The position numbers were made by a program, and so were the translations under genes. The notes under the pieces were generated by a model. That model worked only from the letters and a program-made list of their open reading frames with translations, was not told the origin of the DNA and did no database searches. From Mycobacterium sp. (GTDB taxonomy: Bacteria > Actinomycetota > Actinomycetes > Mycobacteriales > Mycobacteriaceae), in contig JAKFVT010000062.1 of the NCBI GenBank assembly GCA_021732005.1, positions 80,058 through 144,057 on the forward strand: a stretch of 64,000 nucleotides of DNA, read 5' to 3'. Shown here piece by piece: positions 24,826 through 32,965 of the stretch. The first letter of the stretch is position 1. Each line of letters begins with the position of its first letter.

Positions 24826-25713
24826 GTGGCGAACACCGACATCCATCCGGAACTGCGCAAAGCCGCGCGGTTCACCCCACGCGCGCTGATCTCCTCCAGG
24901 ACGCTGCCGGTCCTGCGGCGGCTGACGGGCCTGCAACGACCGAAGAACGACGGCGTCGAGGTCCTGACTTTGGAGTCGGGCGTCGGTATCCGCCTCTACC
25001 GGCCTGTCGGTGCGACCACGACCACCCCGGCGCTGCTGTGGATCCACGGTGGCGGTTATGTCCTGGGGACCGCGGCGCAAGACGATGCCTTGTGCCGCCG
25101 GTTCGTCCAGGCGTTGGGCATCACGGTCGCCTCCGTCGACTACCGCCTGGCACCCGAGCATCCGTACCCCGCCCCGCTGGAGGACTGCTACACCGCCCTG
25201 CAGTGGCTGGCCGGCCTGCCCGCCGTCGACGCGGACCGGATCGCGATCGGTGGGGCCAGCGCCGGCGGCGGACTTGCCGCCGCACTGGCACTGCTGGCCC
25301 GGGATCGCGACGGGGTGAAGCCGGTCTTTCAGCTGCTGGTCTACCCGATGATCGACGACCGCAGTGTGGGCCAGCACCTCAACGATCCGGGGCAGCGACT
25401 CTGGAACGCCACCAGCAACCGGTTCGGCTGGCAGGCCTATCTGGGTGGCGCCGATCCCGAGATCGCGGCGCCCGCGCGTCGCACCGACCTCGCCGGGTTG
25501 CCGCCGGCCTGGCTCGGCGTCGGCACCTTGGACCTGTTTCACGACGAGGACCTCGACTACGCGGCGCGGCTGCAGGCAGCGGGTGTCCCGTGCGAAGTCC
25601 ACGTGGTGCCCGGCGCGTTCCACGGGTTCGACGGGATCGTCGCCAAAGCCGACATTTCCAAGGCGTTCTTCAACAGCCAGTGCGAAAGCCTGCGCACGAG
25701 TTTCGGGAGCTGA
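24826..25713 (+). CDS. HSL-family esterase (LipW-like)
   Basis: A 295-residue hormone-sensitive-lipase-type esterase. The oxyanion motif is WIHGGGYVLG, the nucleophile elbow GGASAGGGLAAAL, the acid region GTLDLFHDEDLDYA and the histidine GAFHGFDGIV. It uses GTG at 24826, following the divergent promoter. Such esterases cleave short-chain esters, which is exactly what the facing Baeyer-Villiger monooxygenase would produce. The following acyl-CoA dehydrogenase gene begins 4 bp after its stop, so this is the head of an esterase/dehydrogenase operon. The resemblance to Rv0217c LipW is from memory. Confidence 0.88.
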   Translation: MANTDIHPELRKAARFTPRALISSRTLPVLRRLTGLQRPKNDGVEVLTLESGVGIRLYRPVGATTTTPALLWIHGGGYVLGTAAQDDALCRRFVQALGITVASVDYRLAPEHPYPAPLEDCYTALQWLAGLPAVDADRIAIGGASAGGGLAAALALLARDRDGVKPVFQLLVYPMIDDRSVGQHLNDPGQRLWNATSNRFGWQAYLGGADPEIAAPARRTDLAGLPPAWLGVGTLDLFHDEDLDYAARLQAAGVPCEVHVVPGAFHGFDGIVAKADISKAFFNSQCESLRTSFGS

Positions 25714-25717
25714 GCCG

Positions 25718-26806
25718 ATGTCAGCGTTGACCACCGAACAGCGAGACCTCGCCGAGGCGGTGACCGACCTGATGGCCAAGCGGTCGCCGGAGGCCGAGGT
25801 ACGCCGGCTGATGGCCACCGAGGCCGGGTACGACCCCGGGGTGTGGGCCGAGCTCGCCGGCATGGGCCTGCTGGGCCTGGCGATACCCGAAGAGTTCGGC
25901 GGCTCCGGTGCCGGTGCCGTCGAGGTGGGTCTGGTGATGGAGGCCATGGGACGGGCACTGCTCTGTGCGCCGTACCTGTCCACCGCGGTGTTGACAACGC
26001 AATTGCTTGCGGCACTGGGTGATTCGGACGAGCAGGCCGACGTGCTGCCGCGGATCGCCGCGGGCGAGCTGATCACGACCGTGGCGTTCGCCGAGGAGGG
26101 GTCGGCACGGCCGCCCCTGGCGTCGACCACGACGGCGCGAGCCGACGGGTCGGGGTGGCGGTTGTCGGGCAGCAAGACCTACGTCCTGGACGCCGCGAGC
26201 GCCGGACGCATCTACGTGCTGGCCGGGAGCGGGGTGTTCGCGGTGGATGCCGGCGCACCGGGCCTGGAGGTCAGCGTGCTGTCGACGGTTGACCAGACCC
26301 GCAAGCAAGGCCGAGTCGTGTTGAACGACACGCCGGCCCGGCTGGTGGGTGCAGCCGAATCGCTCGGTCACGCTCTTGACCTTGCGTCGGTGGCGCTGCT
26401 CGGCGAGCAGGCCGGTGGCGCGATGTGTGCGATGCGGATGGCCGCCGACTACGCCAAGACCCGCTTCCAGTTCGGGCGGGCCATCGGCAGCTTCCAGGCG
26501 ATCAAGCACATGTGCGCCGACATGCTGCTGGAGGCCGAGTCGGCATTGTCGGCGGCCCGGCACGTCGCGGCGGCATTCGACGCTACGGACGACTCCCGGT
26601 TCGCGGATCTAGCTGCCGCACAGGCATATTGCTCGGATGCGTTCGTCACGGTCGCGGCGAACAGCATTCAGGTGCACGGCGGTATCGGGTTCACCTGGGA
26701 GCATCCCGCCCACCTCTATCTGCGGCGAGCCCGGACCGACGCCGAACTGTTCGGCGACCCGGCGTGGCACCGGGAACGTTACGTGCGACTGCGAGAGGCA
26801 CAATGA
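25718..26806 (+). CDS. Acyl-CoA dehydrogenase-like partner subunit
   Basis: A 362-residue acyl-CoA dehydrogenase-fold protein, first of an overlapping pair. The N-terminal domain (MSALTTEQRDLAEAVTDL) is normal, but the middle domain lacks the TEPxxGSD flavin loop (it reads VAFAEEGSARPPLAS). The C-terminal domain has the conserved TRFQFGRAIGSFQAIKHMCA and HGGIGFTWEHPAHLYLRRA. As in the 6618-8833 pair, one full and one degenerate copy suggests an alpha2beta2 enzyme. Its stop overlaps the next ATG (ATGA). It sits behind the esterase gene and may process the acid released from the BVMO ester. Confidence 0.87.
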   Translation: MSALTTEQRDLAEAVTDLMAKRSPEAEVRRLMATEAGYDPGVWAELAGMGLLGLAIPEEFGGSGAGAVEVGLVMEAMGRALLCAPYLSTAVLTTQLLAALGDSDEQADVLPRIAAGELITTVAFAEEGSARPPLASTTTARADGSGWRLSGSKTYVLDAASAGRIYVLAGSGVFAVDAGAPGLEVSVLSTVDQTRKQGRVVLNDTPARLVGAAESLGHALDLASVALLGEQAGGAMCAMRMAADYAKTRFQFGRAIGSFQAIKHMCADMLLEAESALSAARHVAAAFDATDDSRFADLAAAQAYCSDAFVTVAANSIQVHGGIGFTWEHPAHLYLRRARTDAELFGDPAWHRERYVRLREAQ

Positions 26807-27969
26807 TGACCGACGACGACGTGCGCAACGAGGTCCGGGGATGGCTGGCGGACAACTGGGACCCCGAGTTGGATCGCGGCACCTGGGCACAGCGGGTGTT
26901 CGACGCCGGCTGGGCGGTGCCGAGCTGGGAGCCCCAGTGGTGGGGGCGCGGTCTGAGTGACCCGCAATCTCGCATCGTGGCAGCCGAATTCGCCGCGGTG
27001 GGTGCGCCGGGTACCGGCCACGACCGGGCGAATCTGTTCGCCTGCACCCTGCACGACCTCGGCACCGACGAGCAGAAGCAGCGCCTGATCCCGCCGTCGA
27101 TCCGCGGCGAGACCAAGTGGTGCCTGCTGTACTCCGAGCCGGGCGCCGGGTCGGATCTGGCGGGGCTGCGCACCCGCGCCGAACGAGACGGCGACGACTG
27201 GGTGATCAACGGCCAGAAGGTGTGGACATCGTTCGCCAAGACCGCCGACTACGGGCTGCTGGTGGCGCGCACCGACTGGGAAGTGCCCAAGCACAACGGG
27301 ATCAGCTTCTTCATGTTCCCGATGCGTCAGCCCGGCGTCGAGGTCCGTCCGATCCATCAGATCACCGGCGAGTCGGAGTTCAACGAGGTCTTCATCTCCG
27401 GGGCGCGCGTGCCGGACGCCAACCTGGTCGGCCAGCCCGGCGGCGGCTGGTCGGTGCTGCAGGTGGCGCTGGCCTACGAGCGGCGACTGATGGGAGACCT
27501 GGCTCGCACATCGCGCGGGGCGCGCAAGCCTCAGGCCGATTCCGACAGCCTCGTGGCGATGGCGCGCCGTGCCGGCAAGCTGGACGACTCGTTCATCCGC
27601 CAGGAGATCGCGCGCGTCGAAGGATATGCGGCGGTGAACCGGTGGAACACCCAGCGGGCCAAGGCAACCTCTGATCGCGCCGAGGCCGCCACACTGCTGG
27701 CACTCGGCAAAATCGCGATGTCGCGGATACTGCACGAGACGGCGAAGGTGCAGACCGAGATCGCCGGTCCGGAGGCGATGTTGACCGGGCCGGACAATCC
27801 GGTCGGCGACGCGGTCACGTTCCGCACGCTCAACGCGTACTTCACCTCGATCGGCGGCGGCACCGACCAGATTCAGCGCAACATCGTCGGCGAGCGGGTG
27901 CTGGGGTTGCCGAAAGAGCCCGAGCCGTACCGCAATACGGCGTTCCGGGAGTTGCCGACCTCGAGCTAG
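26803..27969 (+). CDS. Acyl-CoA dehydrogenase, catalytic-type subunit of the second pair
   Basis: A 388-residue acyl-CoA dehydrogenase with all usual regions: YSEPGAGSDLAGLRTRAERD, VINGQKVWTSFAKTADYG, FNEVFISGARVPDANLVG and the C-terminal GGGTDQIQRNIVGERVLGLP. The YEGT glutamate is replaced by Gly; a helix-G glutamate (ALAYERRLM) is a candidate base, as in heteromeric FadEs. It overlaps the degenerate partner by 4 bp. An ATG at 26806 is an equally possible start. It converges on an amidohydrolase gene across a terminator. Confidence 0.9.
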   Translation: MMTDDDVRNEVRGWLADNWDPELDRGTWAQRVFDAGWAVPSWEPQWWGRGLSDPQSRIVAAEFAAVGAPGTGHDRANLFACTLHDLGTDEQKQRLIPPSIRGETKWCLLYSEPGAGSDLAGLRTRAERDGDDWVINGQKVWTSFAKTADYGLLVARTDWEVPKHNGISFFMFPMRQPGVEVRPIHQITGESEFNEVFISGARVPDANLVGQPGGGWSVLQVALAYERRLMGDLARTSRGARKPQADSDSLVAMARRAGKLDDSFIRQEIARVEGYAAVNRWNTQRAKATSDRAEAATLLALGKIAMSRILHETAKVQTEIAGPEAMLTGPDNPVGDAVTFRTLNAYFTSIGGGTDQIQRNIVGERVLGLPKEPEPYRNTAFRELPTSS

Positions 27970-27976
27970 ACCTGGT

Positions 27977-28025
27977 GATTTCGGCGCGTTAACCGCCGCT
28001 GAGCGAACGAAAGCGCGCCGAAATC
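27977..28025. terminator. Inverted-repeat terminator between convergent genes
   Basis: GATTTCGGCGCG (27977-27988) and CGCGCCGAAATC (28014-28025) form a perfect 12-bp stem around a 25-nt loop that lies between the acyl-CoA dehydrogenase stop (27969) and the amidohydrolase stop (28027). Symmetry and position fit a bidirectional terminator. I recall similar GATTTCGGCGCG stems between convergent genes in other mycobacteria, so it may be a dispersed element. Confidence 0.7.
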
Positions 28026-28026
28026 G

Positions 28027-29316
28027 CTAGTGGACGTGGCCGCCGATGACGGTGGCGGTCACAAGTTCGGCGTCGAGGGCGTCGAGCACCTCGGCGGGCG
28101 CCGCGCTCAGCACGCACAGGTCACCGGGCTGACCCGGCTCGACGGTCCTGGGCACGTCGGGACGCGAGGCGCGCCCGGAGAACAATGTCAGCGCGGTTGC
28201 GGCCGAAACACATTCGTCTGAGTTCAGCACCGCTCCGGTCCTGGTGGTGCGGTGCACCGCGGCGCGCATGCACGCCCACGGGTCGGCATCACCGAACGGC
28301 TGGTCCGTCGACAGGGCCACCCGCACCCCGGCGTGTTGCAGTGATGCCAGTCGCCACAGCGCGGGCTGATCAGCGGCTTCGACATCGATCAGGTACTGGT
28401 CCCCTCGTTCGGCGACGAAGTTCGGCTGGGTCACCACCAGCACGCCGATGTCGGCGAGGTCGGCGAGCGCGTCGTCGGGAACCACCGCGGCATGCTCGAT
28501 CCGGTCGTCGGGGTGGGTGCCCGCCGCCCGCAACGCGGCCAGTGTGACCACCAGCTGACCCGCCGTCACGCAGTGCAGGGCGACAGCTCTGTTCTCGCGA
28601 TGCTGCGCGGCGATCCACCCGGCTAGTTCGTCGAGATCGAGCGAATCATCGTGCAGGATGCGCTTTCCCGGCGCCAGCCAGTGCACGTGCTGATGCAACC
28701 CGCCGTGCCGGTGTTCCTCGGTCAGGGTGATGCGGTCGTCGGCGCCGAGATTCGGGGTGGCATCGGTGACGCCGGTGATGCCATAGCCGAGGAGCCGCCT
28801 GCTGACCGTGGCCAGCGATGTGTCGCGGCGCGCGACCGCATCCGACCAGTTGTCGTAACTGCGCAACCTGCCGTCCGGATGATCGGGCAACCCCACCGCG
28901 GACAGGCCCGCGGAGTTGAGGTACCACAGCACGCCGCTGCGATGTTGAATGCGCACCGGCACAGCAGGAGTGAGCTCGTCGAGCAGCCGGCGGTCCAGTG
29001 GGCCCGCGGCAGACTCGTGGTAGCCGACCGCCCGGATCCAGCCGTCCTCGCCGACCGGCGCGTTCGCGAGCACGGCGGCGAATTCCGCGCGGCTGTGGAC
29101 CAGCGCCGGGCCGACCTGCACGGAGTCCAGCGCCGCTGCCGCGGCCCGCAGGTGTACATGGTGATCGTGCAGGCCCGGGATGACCGTGCCGCCCGCGGCG
29201 TCGAACGCGTCCTCACCACGGCGTGGGGTCAACGTGTCGGCGACCTCCTCGATCGCGGCGCCCAGCCTGATGTCGACTATTCGCCCGTCCAACAGGTGGG
29301 CTCGCTGGATCAGCAT
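28027..29316 (-). CDS. Amidohydrolase family protein
   Basis: A 429-residue metal-dependent amidohydrolase. The first metal site is GLHDHHVHLRAA, later conserved positions are HCVTAGQLVVTLAA, RIEHAAVVPDD and the acid in ALSTDQPFGDADPWACM; the C-terminal GQPGDLCVLSAAP is typical. It belongs to the same broad family as the protein at 20062-21699 but is shorter and more divergent. It overlaps the end of the CoA-transferase gene by 7 bp, so the two are cotranscribed; a cyclic amide, lactone or acyl-amide substrate linked to acyl-CoA metabolism is possible but not shown. Confidence 0.85.
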   Translation of the reverse strand: MLIQRAHLLDGRIVDIRLGAAIEEVADTLTPRRGEDAFDAAGGTVIPGLHDHHVHLRAAAAALDSVQVGPALVHSRAEFAAVLANAPVGEDGWIRAVGYHESAAGPLDRRLLDELTPAVPVRIQHRSGVLWYLNSAGLSAVGLPDHPDGRLRSYDNWSDAVARRDTSLATVSRRLLGYGITGVTDATPNLGADDRITLTEEHRHGGLHQHVHWLAPGKRILHDDSLDLDELAGWIAAQHRENRAVALHCVTAGQLVVTLAALRAAGTHPDDRIEHAAVVPDDALADLADIGVLVVTQPNFVAERGDQYLIDVEAADQPALWRLASLQHAGVRVALSTDQPFGDADPWACMRAAVHRTTRTGAVLNSDECVSAATALTLFSGRASRPDVPRTVEPGQPGDLCVLSAAPAEVLDALDAELVTATVIGGHVH

Positions 29317-30491
29317 GAAACCGAGTTCCGCTGCTGGACAAGATCTTCCACCACGGCGTTGTCTGCGCCGAGCGCCGATGCCGGCGGGCTGGGCGGCGGA
29401 GGTTGCGGCTGCCCCGCTGGCATCGGCGACGCCGGCGACTCGGTGGGCAGCGCCGCGTACGTCGCGGCGACGGCGGCCATCGCCACGTCGATGGTCTCGC
29501 CGCCCCCGCGCTGCAGCGAATGCGCCACGACCAGTGCGGCTTCCAAACCGGTCAGAGGATCGGCGATGGCGTCCCCGCAGAACACCGGGCCGTTCGCACT
29601 GGTGCCGACCAGTCCACCCGCGACGGCCGCGTCGTCACCGAACGCGACGCGCTGTGACCCTGGCCCGTGGCCGGTGATGCGTAACCACACCCGGCCATTT
29701 GGGCCCGGCAAGGCCTCCGGACTCAGACCCCGCCGCTGCAGCACACCGGGCCGCGACCCTTCGATCACGACGTCAGCGACCGCCAGCAGTGCGCGAAGGC
29801 TATCGGTGTCGAAATCGACGGCGTAGGAAAGTTTTCCGTGATTCATCCAATCAAAGAAAGCCGCGTCGCCGGACCGGGTGCCGTCGGGGCGGCTCGGGCT
29901 TTCCACCTTCACGACCGTGGCCCCCGCCGTCGCGAGAAGCTGACCGCACAGCGGGCCCGCCCACATCGACGACAGGTCTGCGACCAGAAGTCCCGCCGGT
30001 GAGCGAGGCGCTGTCCGACGGCCTTCCGCTCGCACCGTGGGTGCCACCGGCGTCGTCTCGCCGAGGCGAGCCGTGGGCAGGTCCAACAAAGTGGCCCGGT
30101 CGAGGACGTCGTCGCTGTGACAGCCGGCGCCCCACTGCGCGATCGCCGGCCACGGATCCTCGGGCACCGAGTCCGCTTCGACGAGGGCCGCCACGGCCGC
30201 GATGTCGTCGGCGCGGGACAGGGTCAGCGCCCACCAGCCGTCGCGGGTCGGCATCAGGTGGGTGGCCCCGCCGGCCGAGACACGGCCGCGCCGGTGCAGG
30301 CCGAGCAGAGCGGCCCGTCCCGTGAGAGTGGTGGCGGTATCGACCGGGACGCCCAGAAGGTGAGTCAGCTCAGCGGCGACGCCGTCGGCGCGGGTCAGCA
30401 CAGCCGACCGCGAGTGGTCGAGCGGGCCGTCGGACAGGCCGGTCAGCCAGGCCAGGCCGCTGCCGGCCCAGTCGGCGCCGCTGTCGTTCAC
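29310..30491 (-). CDS. Family III CoA-transferase with unusual domain order
   Basis: A 393-residue CaiB/BaiF-type protein expected to move CoA between acyl-CoA and a free acid. The usual N-terminal block of the family (VADLSSMWAGPLCGQLLA, then GATVVKVESPSRPDG) begins only near residue 115, and the motif DAIADPLTGLEAALVVAH, with the probable catalytic Asp, follows. The first 110 residues (GRVSAGGATHLMPTRDGWWA and onward) look more like the C-terminal lobe seen in normal members, so the protein may be circularly permuted. I start at GTG 30491; the frame stays open upstream to 30656 but that stretch is low in coding character and carries an inverted repeat. It overlaps the amidohydrolase by 7 bp. 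Confidence 0.78.
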   Translation of the reverse strand: MNDSGADWAGSGLAWLTGLSDGPLDHSRSAVLTRADGVAAELTHLLGVPVDTATTLTGRAALLGLHRRGRVSAGGATHLMPTRDGWWALTLSRADDIAAVAALVEADSVPEDPWPAIAQWGAGCHSDDVLDRATLLDLPTARLGETTPVAPTVRAEGRRTAPRSPAGLLVADLSSMWAGPLCGQLLATAGATVVKVESPSRPDGTRSGDAAFFDWMNHGKLSYAVDFDTDSLRALLAVADVVIEGSRPGVLQRRGLSPEALPGPNGRVWLRITGHGPGSQRVAFGDDAAVAGGLVGTSANGPVFCGDAIADPLTGLEAALVVAHSLQRGGGETIDVAMAAVAATYAALPTESPASPMPAGQPQPPPPSPPASALGADNAVVEDLVQQRNSVSC

Positions 30492-30544
30492 CGGACCATT
30501 GTCGCGCGCGCCGACAGGCTCCCGCAGGGGTCCTGCGTTTGTCT

Positions 30545-30650
30545 CCCGCCTCCGAGCGACGACCAACCATCGGGCCCCTATCGGTGATCGAGATCGACGC
30601 GGACAGGTGACCGCCGGGAAAAGCGCTCTTGTTTGTCGCTCGGAGGCGGG
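30545..30650. repeat. 106-bp element bounded by 16-bp perfect inverted repeats
   Basis: CCCGCCTCCGAGCGAC (30545-30560) and GTCGCTCGGAGGCGGG (30635-30650) are perfect inverted copies with 74 bp between them. GTTTGTC also occurs beside each arm (30538-30544 and 30631-30637). The element lies in the 191-bp gap between the hotdog gene stop (30683) and the CoA-transferase start, both on the minus strand. I see no flanking target duplication. It could be a long-loop terminator or a MITE-like remnant. Confidence 0.6.
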
Positions 30651-30682
30651 CACCACCGGTCTAGTTCCAAGCAGGCCTGCCG

Positions 30683-31696
30683 TTAGAAATGCAGGGCGGT
30701 GAACCGCCAGTCCAGCACCTGCCGGTCGTCACCCTCGTCGGCGACGGCGTAGACCACCGAGCGCAGGGTGAGCACCCCGCCGCGGTCGCCGGGCAGCGGA
30801 TCGGCCGCTTCGATGTGCAGGTCGCTGTACAGCGTGTCACCCTCGTGCACCGGGCCGGTGTGGTCGCACGACGCCCAACCCAACACCGTCGCGAGATTCG
30901 GCAGCAGCTGACCGGCCTGGGCCAGCGCCAGCCCGATCGTGTGCCCGCCGTACACCAGGCGCCGGCCTCCCACCCGCGAATCATGATGGGTGGCAGCGAC
31001 GTTCAGAGTCAGCCGGGCCAGCTCGGGCGCGGAGCTCACCACATCGCCGGTGCTGCGCAGAACCGAACCGGCCATGTCGGGGTAGAAGTGCGGGCCGGGA
31101 ACCCGCTCGCGGAACGCTACCGCGTTCCAGTCGGCTGTCGGCTGCGGCGGCGCGGGCAGCTCGGCGCCGATAACCGACAGGTCGTCAGCGTGCCCGGTGT
31201 CCGGTGCGTTCGGGCTCATCGGCAGCATCGCGCAGCGATAGAAGTCCAGTACCAGCCGACCGACCTGGTCGATGGTGGTCATCCGCAACGCCGCGAGGCC
31301 CGTCGGCGCCCGCCCGGGCTTGGCGCTGTTCTGACGCAGCCCGACCACCTCGGTGCGCGTGAAGATCGTGTCGCCGATGACCGGATAGCGGTAGAACGTC
31401 AGCCCCCGGTAGAACAGGTTGGCCTTGACCCGCTGGGTGGCCAGCGTGCTCTGGCCGATCGCGACGTCACACACCAGCGCCGGATGGGCCAGCTCAGCGG
31501 TGCTACCCACCACGGCGTACGCCAGCCCGGCGTCCAGGGACAGCCGCAGCCGATCTCCGACGATGGCCTGATGGCTGGCGGCGGCGCCGGAGGTCAACGT
31601 CATCGACGGCGCCCAGTCGAAGACCTGGCCTACCACCAGATCGTCGAAATACGGTCCGCCCGACTCGCCCCCGCCAATATGGCCGTACAAAGTCAC
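30683..31696 (-). CDS. Double-hotdog hydratase-like protein (Rv0216 type)
   Basis: A 337-residue protein matching the length and order of M. tuberculosis Rv0216, whose structure is a double hotdog fold related to R-specific enoyl-CoA hydratases. The first hotdog (YFDDLVVGQVFDWAPSMTL) covers about residues 15-160; the second contains RRLVYGGHTIGLALAQAGQL, the MaoC-like active-site region, and GDTLYSDLHIEA. Catalytic competence is uncertain because MaoC residues are only partly kept. The start is GTG 31696 with AGGA about ten bases upstream. It diverges from fadE3, and the first copy of a 15-bp direct repeat lies inside its first codons. Confidence 0.85.
   Translation of the reverse strand: MTLYGHIGGGESGGPYFDDLVVGQVFDWAPSMTLTSGAAASHQAIVGDRLRLSLDAGLAYAVVGSTAELAHPALVCDVAIGQSTLATQRVKANLFYRGLTFYRYPVIGDTIFTRTEVVGLRQNSAKPGRAPTGLAALRMTTIDQVGRLVLDFYRCAMLPMSPNAPDTGHADDLSVIGAELPAPPQPTADWNAVAFRERVPGPHFYPDMAGSVLRSTGDVVSSAPELARLTLNVAATHHDSRVGGRRLVYGGHTIGLALAQAGQLLPNLATVLGWASCDHTGPVHEGDTLYSDLHIEAADPLPGDRGGVLTLRSVVYAVADEGDDRQVLDWRFTALHF
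31675..31689. repeat. 15-bp direct repeat, copy 1
   Basis: CAATATGGCCGTACA, overlapping the first codons of the hotdog gene. An identical copy lies 57 bp away at 31732-31746. See that entry and the GntR gene for a possible regulatory role. Confidence 0.6.
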
Positions 31697-31731
31697 AGTC
31701 GCTCATCCTGGTGCTTCTGCGCCTTCCATGT

Positions 31732-31746
31732 CAATATGGCCGTACA
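31732..31746. promoter_or_regulatory. 15-bp direct repeat, copy 2, in the fadE3 promoter region
   Basis: CAATATGGCCGTACA is repeated exactly from 31675-31689. This copy is intergenic, 27-41 bp upstream of the fadE3 GTG. Two identical sites straddling a divergent promoter suggest operator duplication; the GntR protein encoded after fadE3 is the nearest candidate binder. Confidence 0.45.
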
Positions 31747-31772
31747 TTTCACGACTTCTTGGAGCGGACTAC

Positions 31773-32930
31773 GTGGGCACTGCACTCAACGACGAAGAGA
31801 CCATGCTGGTGGAGACGGTGCGGGCGTTCATCGACCGCGACGTCAAGCCTTCGGTCCGCGAGGTCGAGCACGCCAACACCTACCCCGAGGCGTGGATCGA
31901 GCAGATGAAGCAGATCGGGATCTACGGCCTGGCGATCAGCGAGCAGTACGGCGGCAACCCGGTGTCGATGCCCTGCTACATCGAGGTCACCCAGGAACTC
32001 GCCCGCGGCTGGATGAGCCTGGCCGGCGCGATGGGCGGGCACACGGTGGTGGCCAAGCTGCTGGAGATCTTCGGCACCGAGGAGCAGAAGCAGACCTATC
32101 TGCCGAGGATGGCCACCGGCGAGGTGCGCGCGACGATGGCGCTGACCGAGCCGGGCGGCGGTTCGGATCTGCAGAACATGGCGTGCATCGCCCGCGCCGA
32201 CGGCGACGAACTGGTGATCAACGGAGCCAAGACGTGGATCTCCAACGCCCGCCGGTCGGGTCTGATCGCACTGTTGTGCAAGACCGATCCGCAGGCCACC
32301 CCGCGCCACAAGGGCATCTCGGTGGTGCTCGTCGAGTCGCCCACGGCCGGGCTGACGATCTCACGAGACCTGCCCAAGCTCGGCTACAAGGGCGTGGAGT
32401 CCTGCGAGCTGGCCTTCGACGACTGCCGGGTGCCGGCCTCGGCGATCCTGGGTGGTGCACCCGGGCGCGGTTTCAGCCAGATGATGAAAGGCCTTGAGAC
32501 CGGCCGTATTCAGGTCGCCTCCCGTGCGCTCGGAGTGGCGACGGCGGCCTTGGAGGACGCGCTTGCCTACGCCCAGGACCGGGAGAGCTTCGGCCAGCCG
32601 ATCTGGAAGCACCAGTCTGTCGGCAACTATCTGGCCGATATGGCCACCAAGCTGACCGCCGCCCGCCAGCTCACCCGCTACGCCGCCGAACGCTACGACA
32701 GCGGGGAGCGTTGCGACATGGAGGCCGGTATGGCGAAATTATTCGCCTCCGAGGTGGCGATGGAGATCGCGCTGAACGCGGTCCGCATCCACGGCGGCTA
32801 CGGCTACTCCACCGAATACGACGTCGAACGGTACTTCCGGGACGCGCCACTGATGATCGTCGGTGAGGGAACCAATGAGATCCAGCGCAACGTGATCGCC
32901 GGTCAGCTCGTCGCGCGCGGAGGCATCTGA
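31773..32930 (+). CDS. fadE3: Acyl-CoA dehydrogenase FadE3
   Basis: A 385-residue acyl-CoA dehydrogenase. Motifs are ALTEPGGGSDLQNMACIARA, VINGAKTWISNARRSG, SCELAFDDCRVPASAILGG, ESFGQPIWKHQSVGNYLA and the C-terminal active site MIVGEGTNEIQRNVIAGQL, where the EGTNE glutamate is the canonical catalytic base, unlike the paired FadEs elsewhere here. GGAG eight bases upstream supports GTG 31773; an in-frame ATG at 31728 has no ribosome site and would run through the repeat. The order fadE3, Rv0216-like divergent, fadD4 nearby follows M. tuberculosis Rv0214-Rv0216. Confidence 0.9.
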   Translation: MGTALNDEETMLVETVRAFIDRDVKPSVREVEHANTYPEAWIEQMKQIGIYGLAISEQYGGNPVSMPCYIEVTQELARGWMSLAGAMGGHTVVAKLLEIFGTEEQKQTYLPRMATGEVRATMALTEPGGGSDLQNMACIARADGDELVINGAKTWISNARRSGLIALLCKTDPQATPRHKGISVVLVESPTAGLTISRDLPKLGYKGVESCELAFDDCRVPASAILGGAPGRGFSQMMKGLETGRIQVASRALGVATAALEDALAYAQDRESFGQPIWKHQSVGNYLADMATKLTAARQLTRYAAERYDSGERCDMEAGMAKLFASEVAMEIALNAVRIHGGYGYSTEYDVERYFRDAPLMIVGEGTNEIQRNVIAGQLVARGGI

Positions 32931-32965
32931 TGCCGACATCAGACTTGAGAGGTATCTAGCCGGCC

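Noticed and set aside
22637..24889. 750-residue plus-strand open frame opposite the monooxygenase
   Set aside because: The minus-strand frame has complete BVMO motifs; the antisense frame is Arg/His/Val-rich without any domain, as expected from GC-rich codon bias.
30545..30650. Clear insertion sequence
   Set aside because: Inverted ends are present but there is no transposase frame and no target-site duplication, so only a MITE-like remnant can be considered.
30492..30656. Upstream extension of the CoA-transferase frame
   Set aside because: The added residues are Arg/Pro-rich, cover the 16-bp inverted repeat, and match no family N-terminus.
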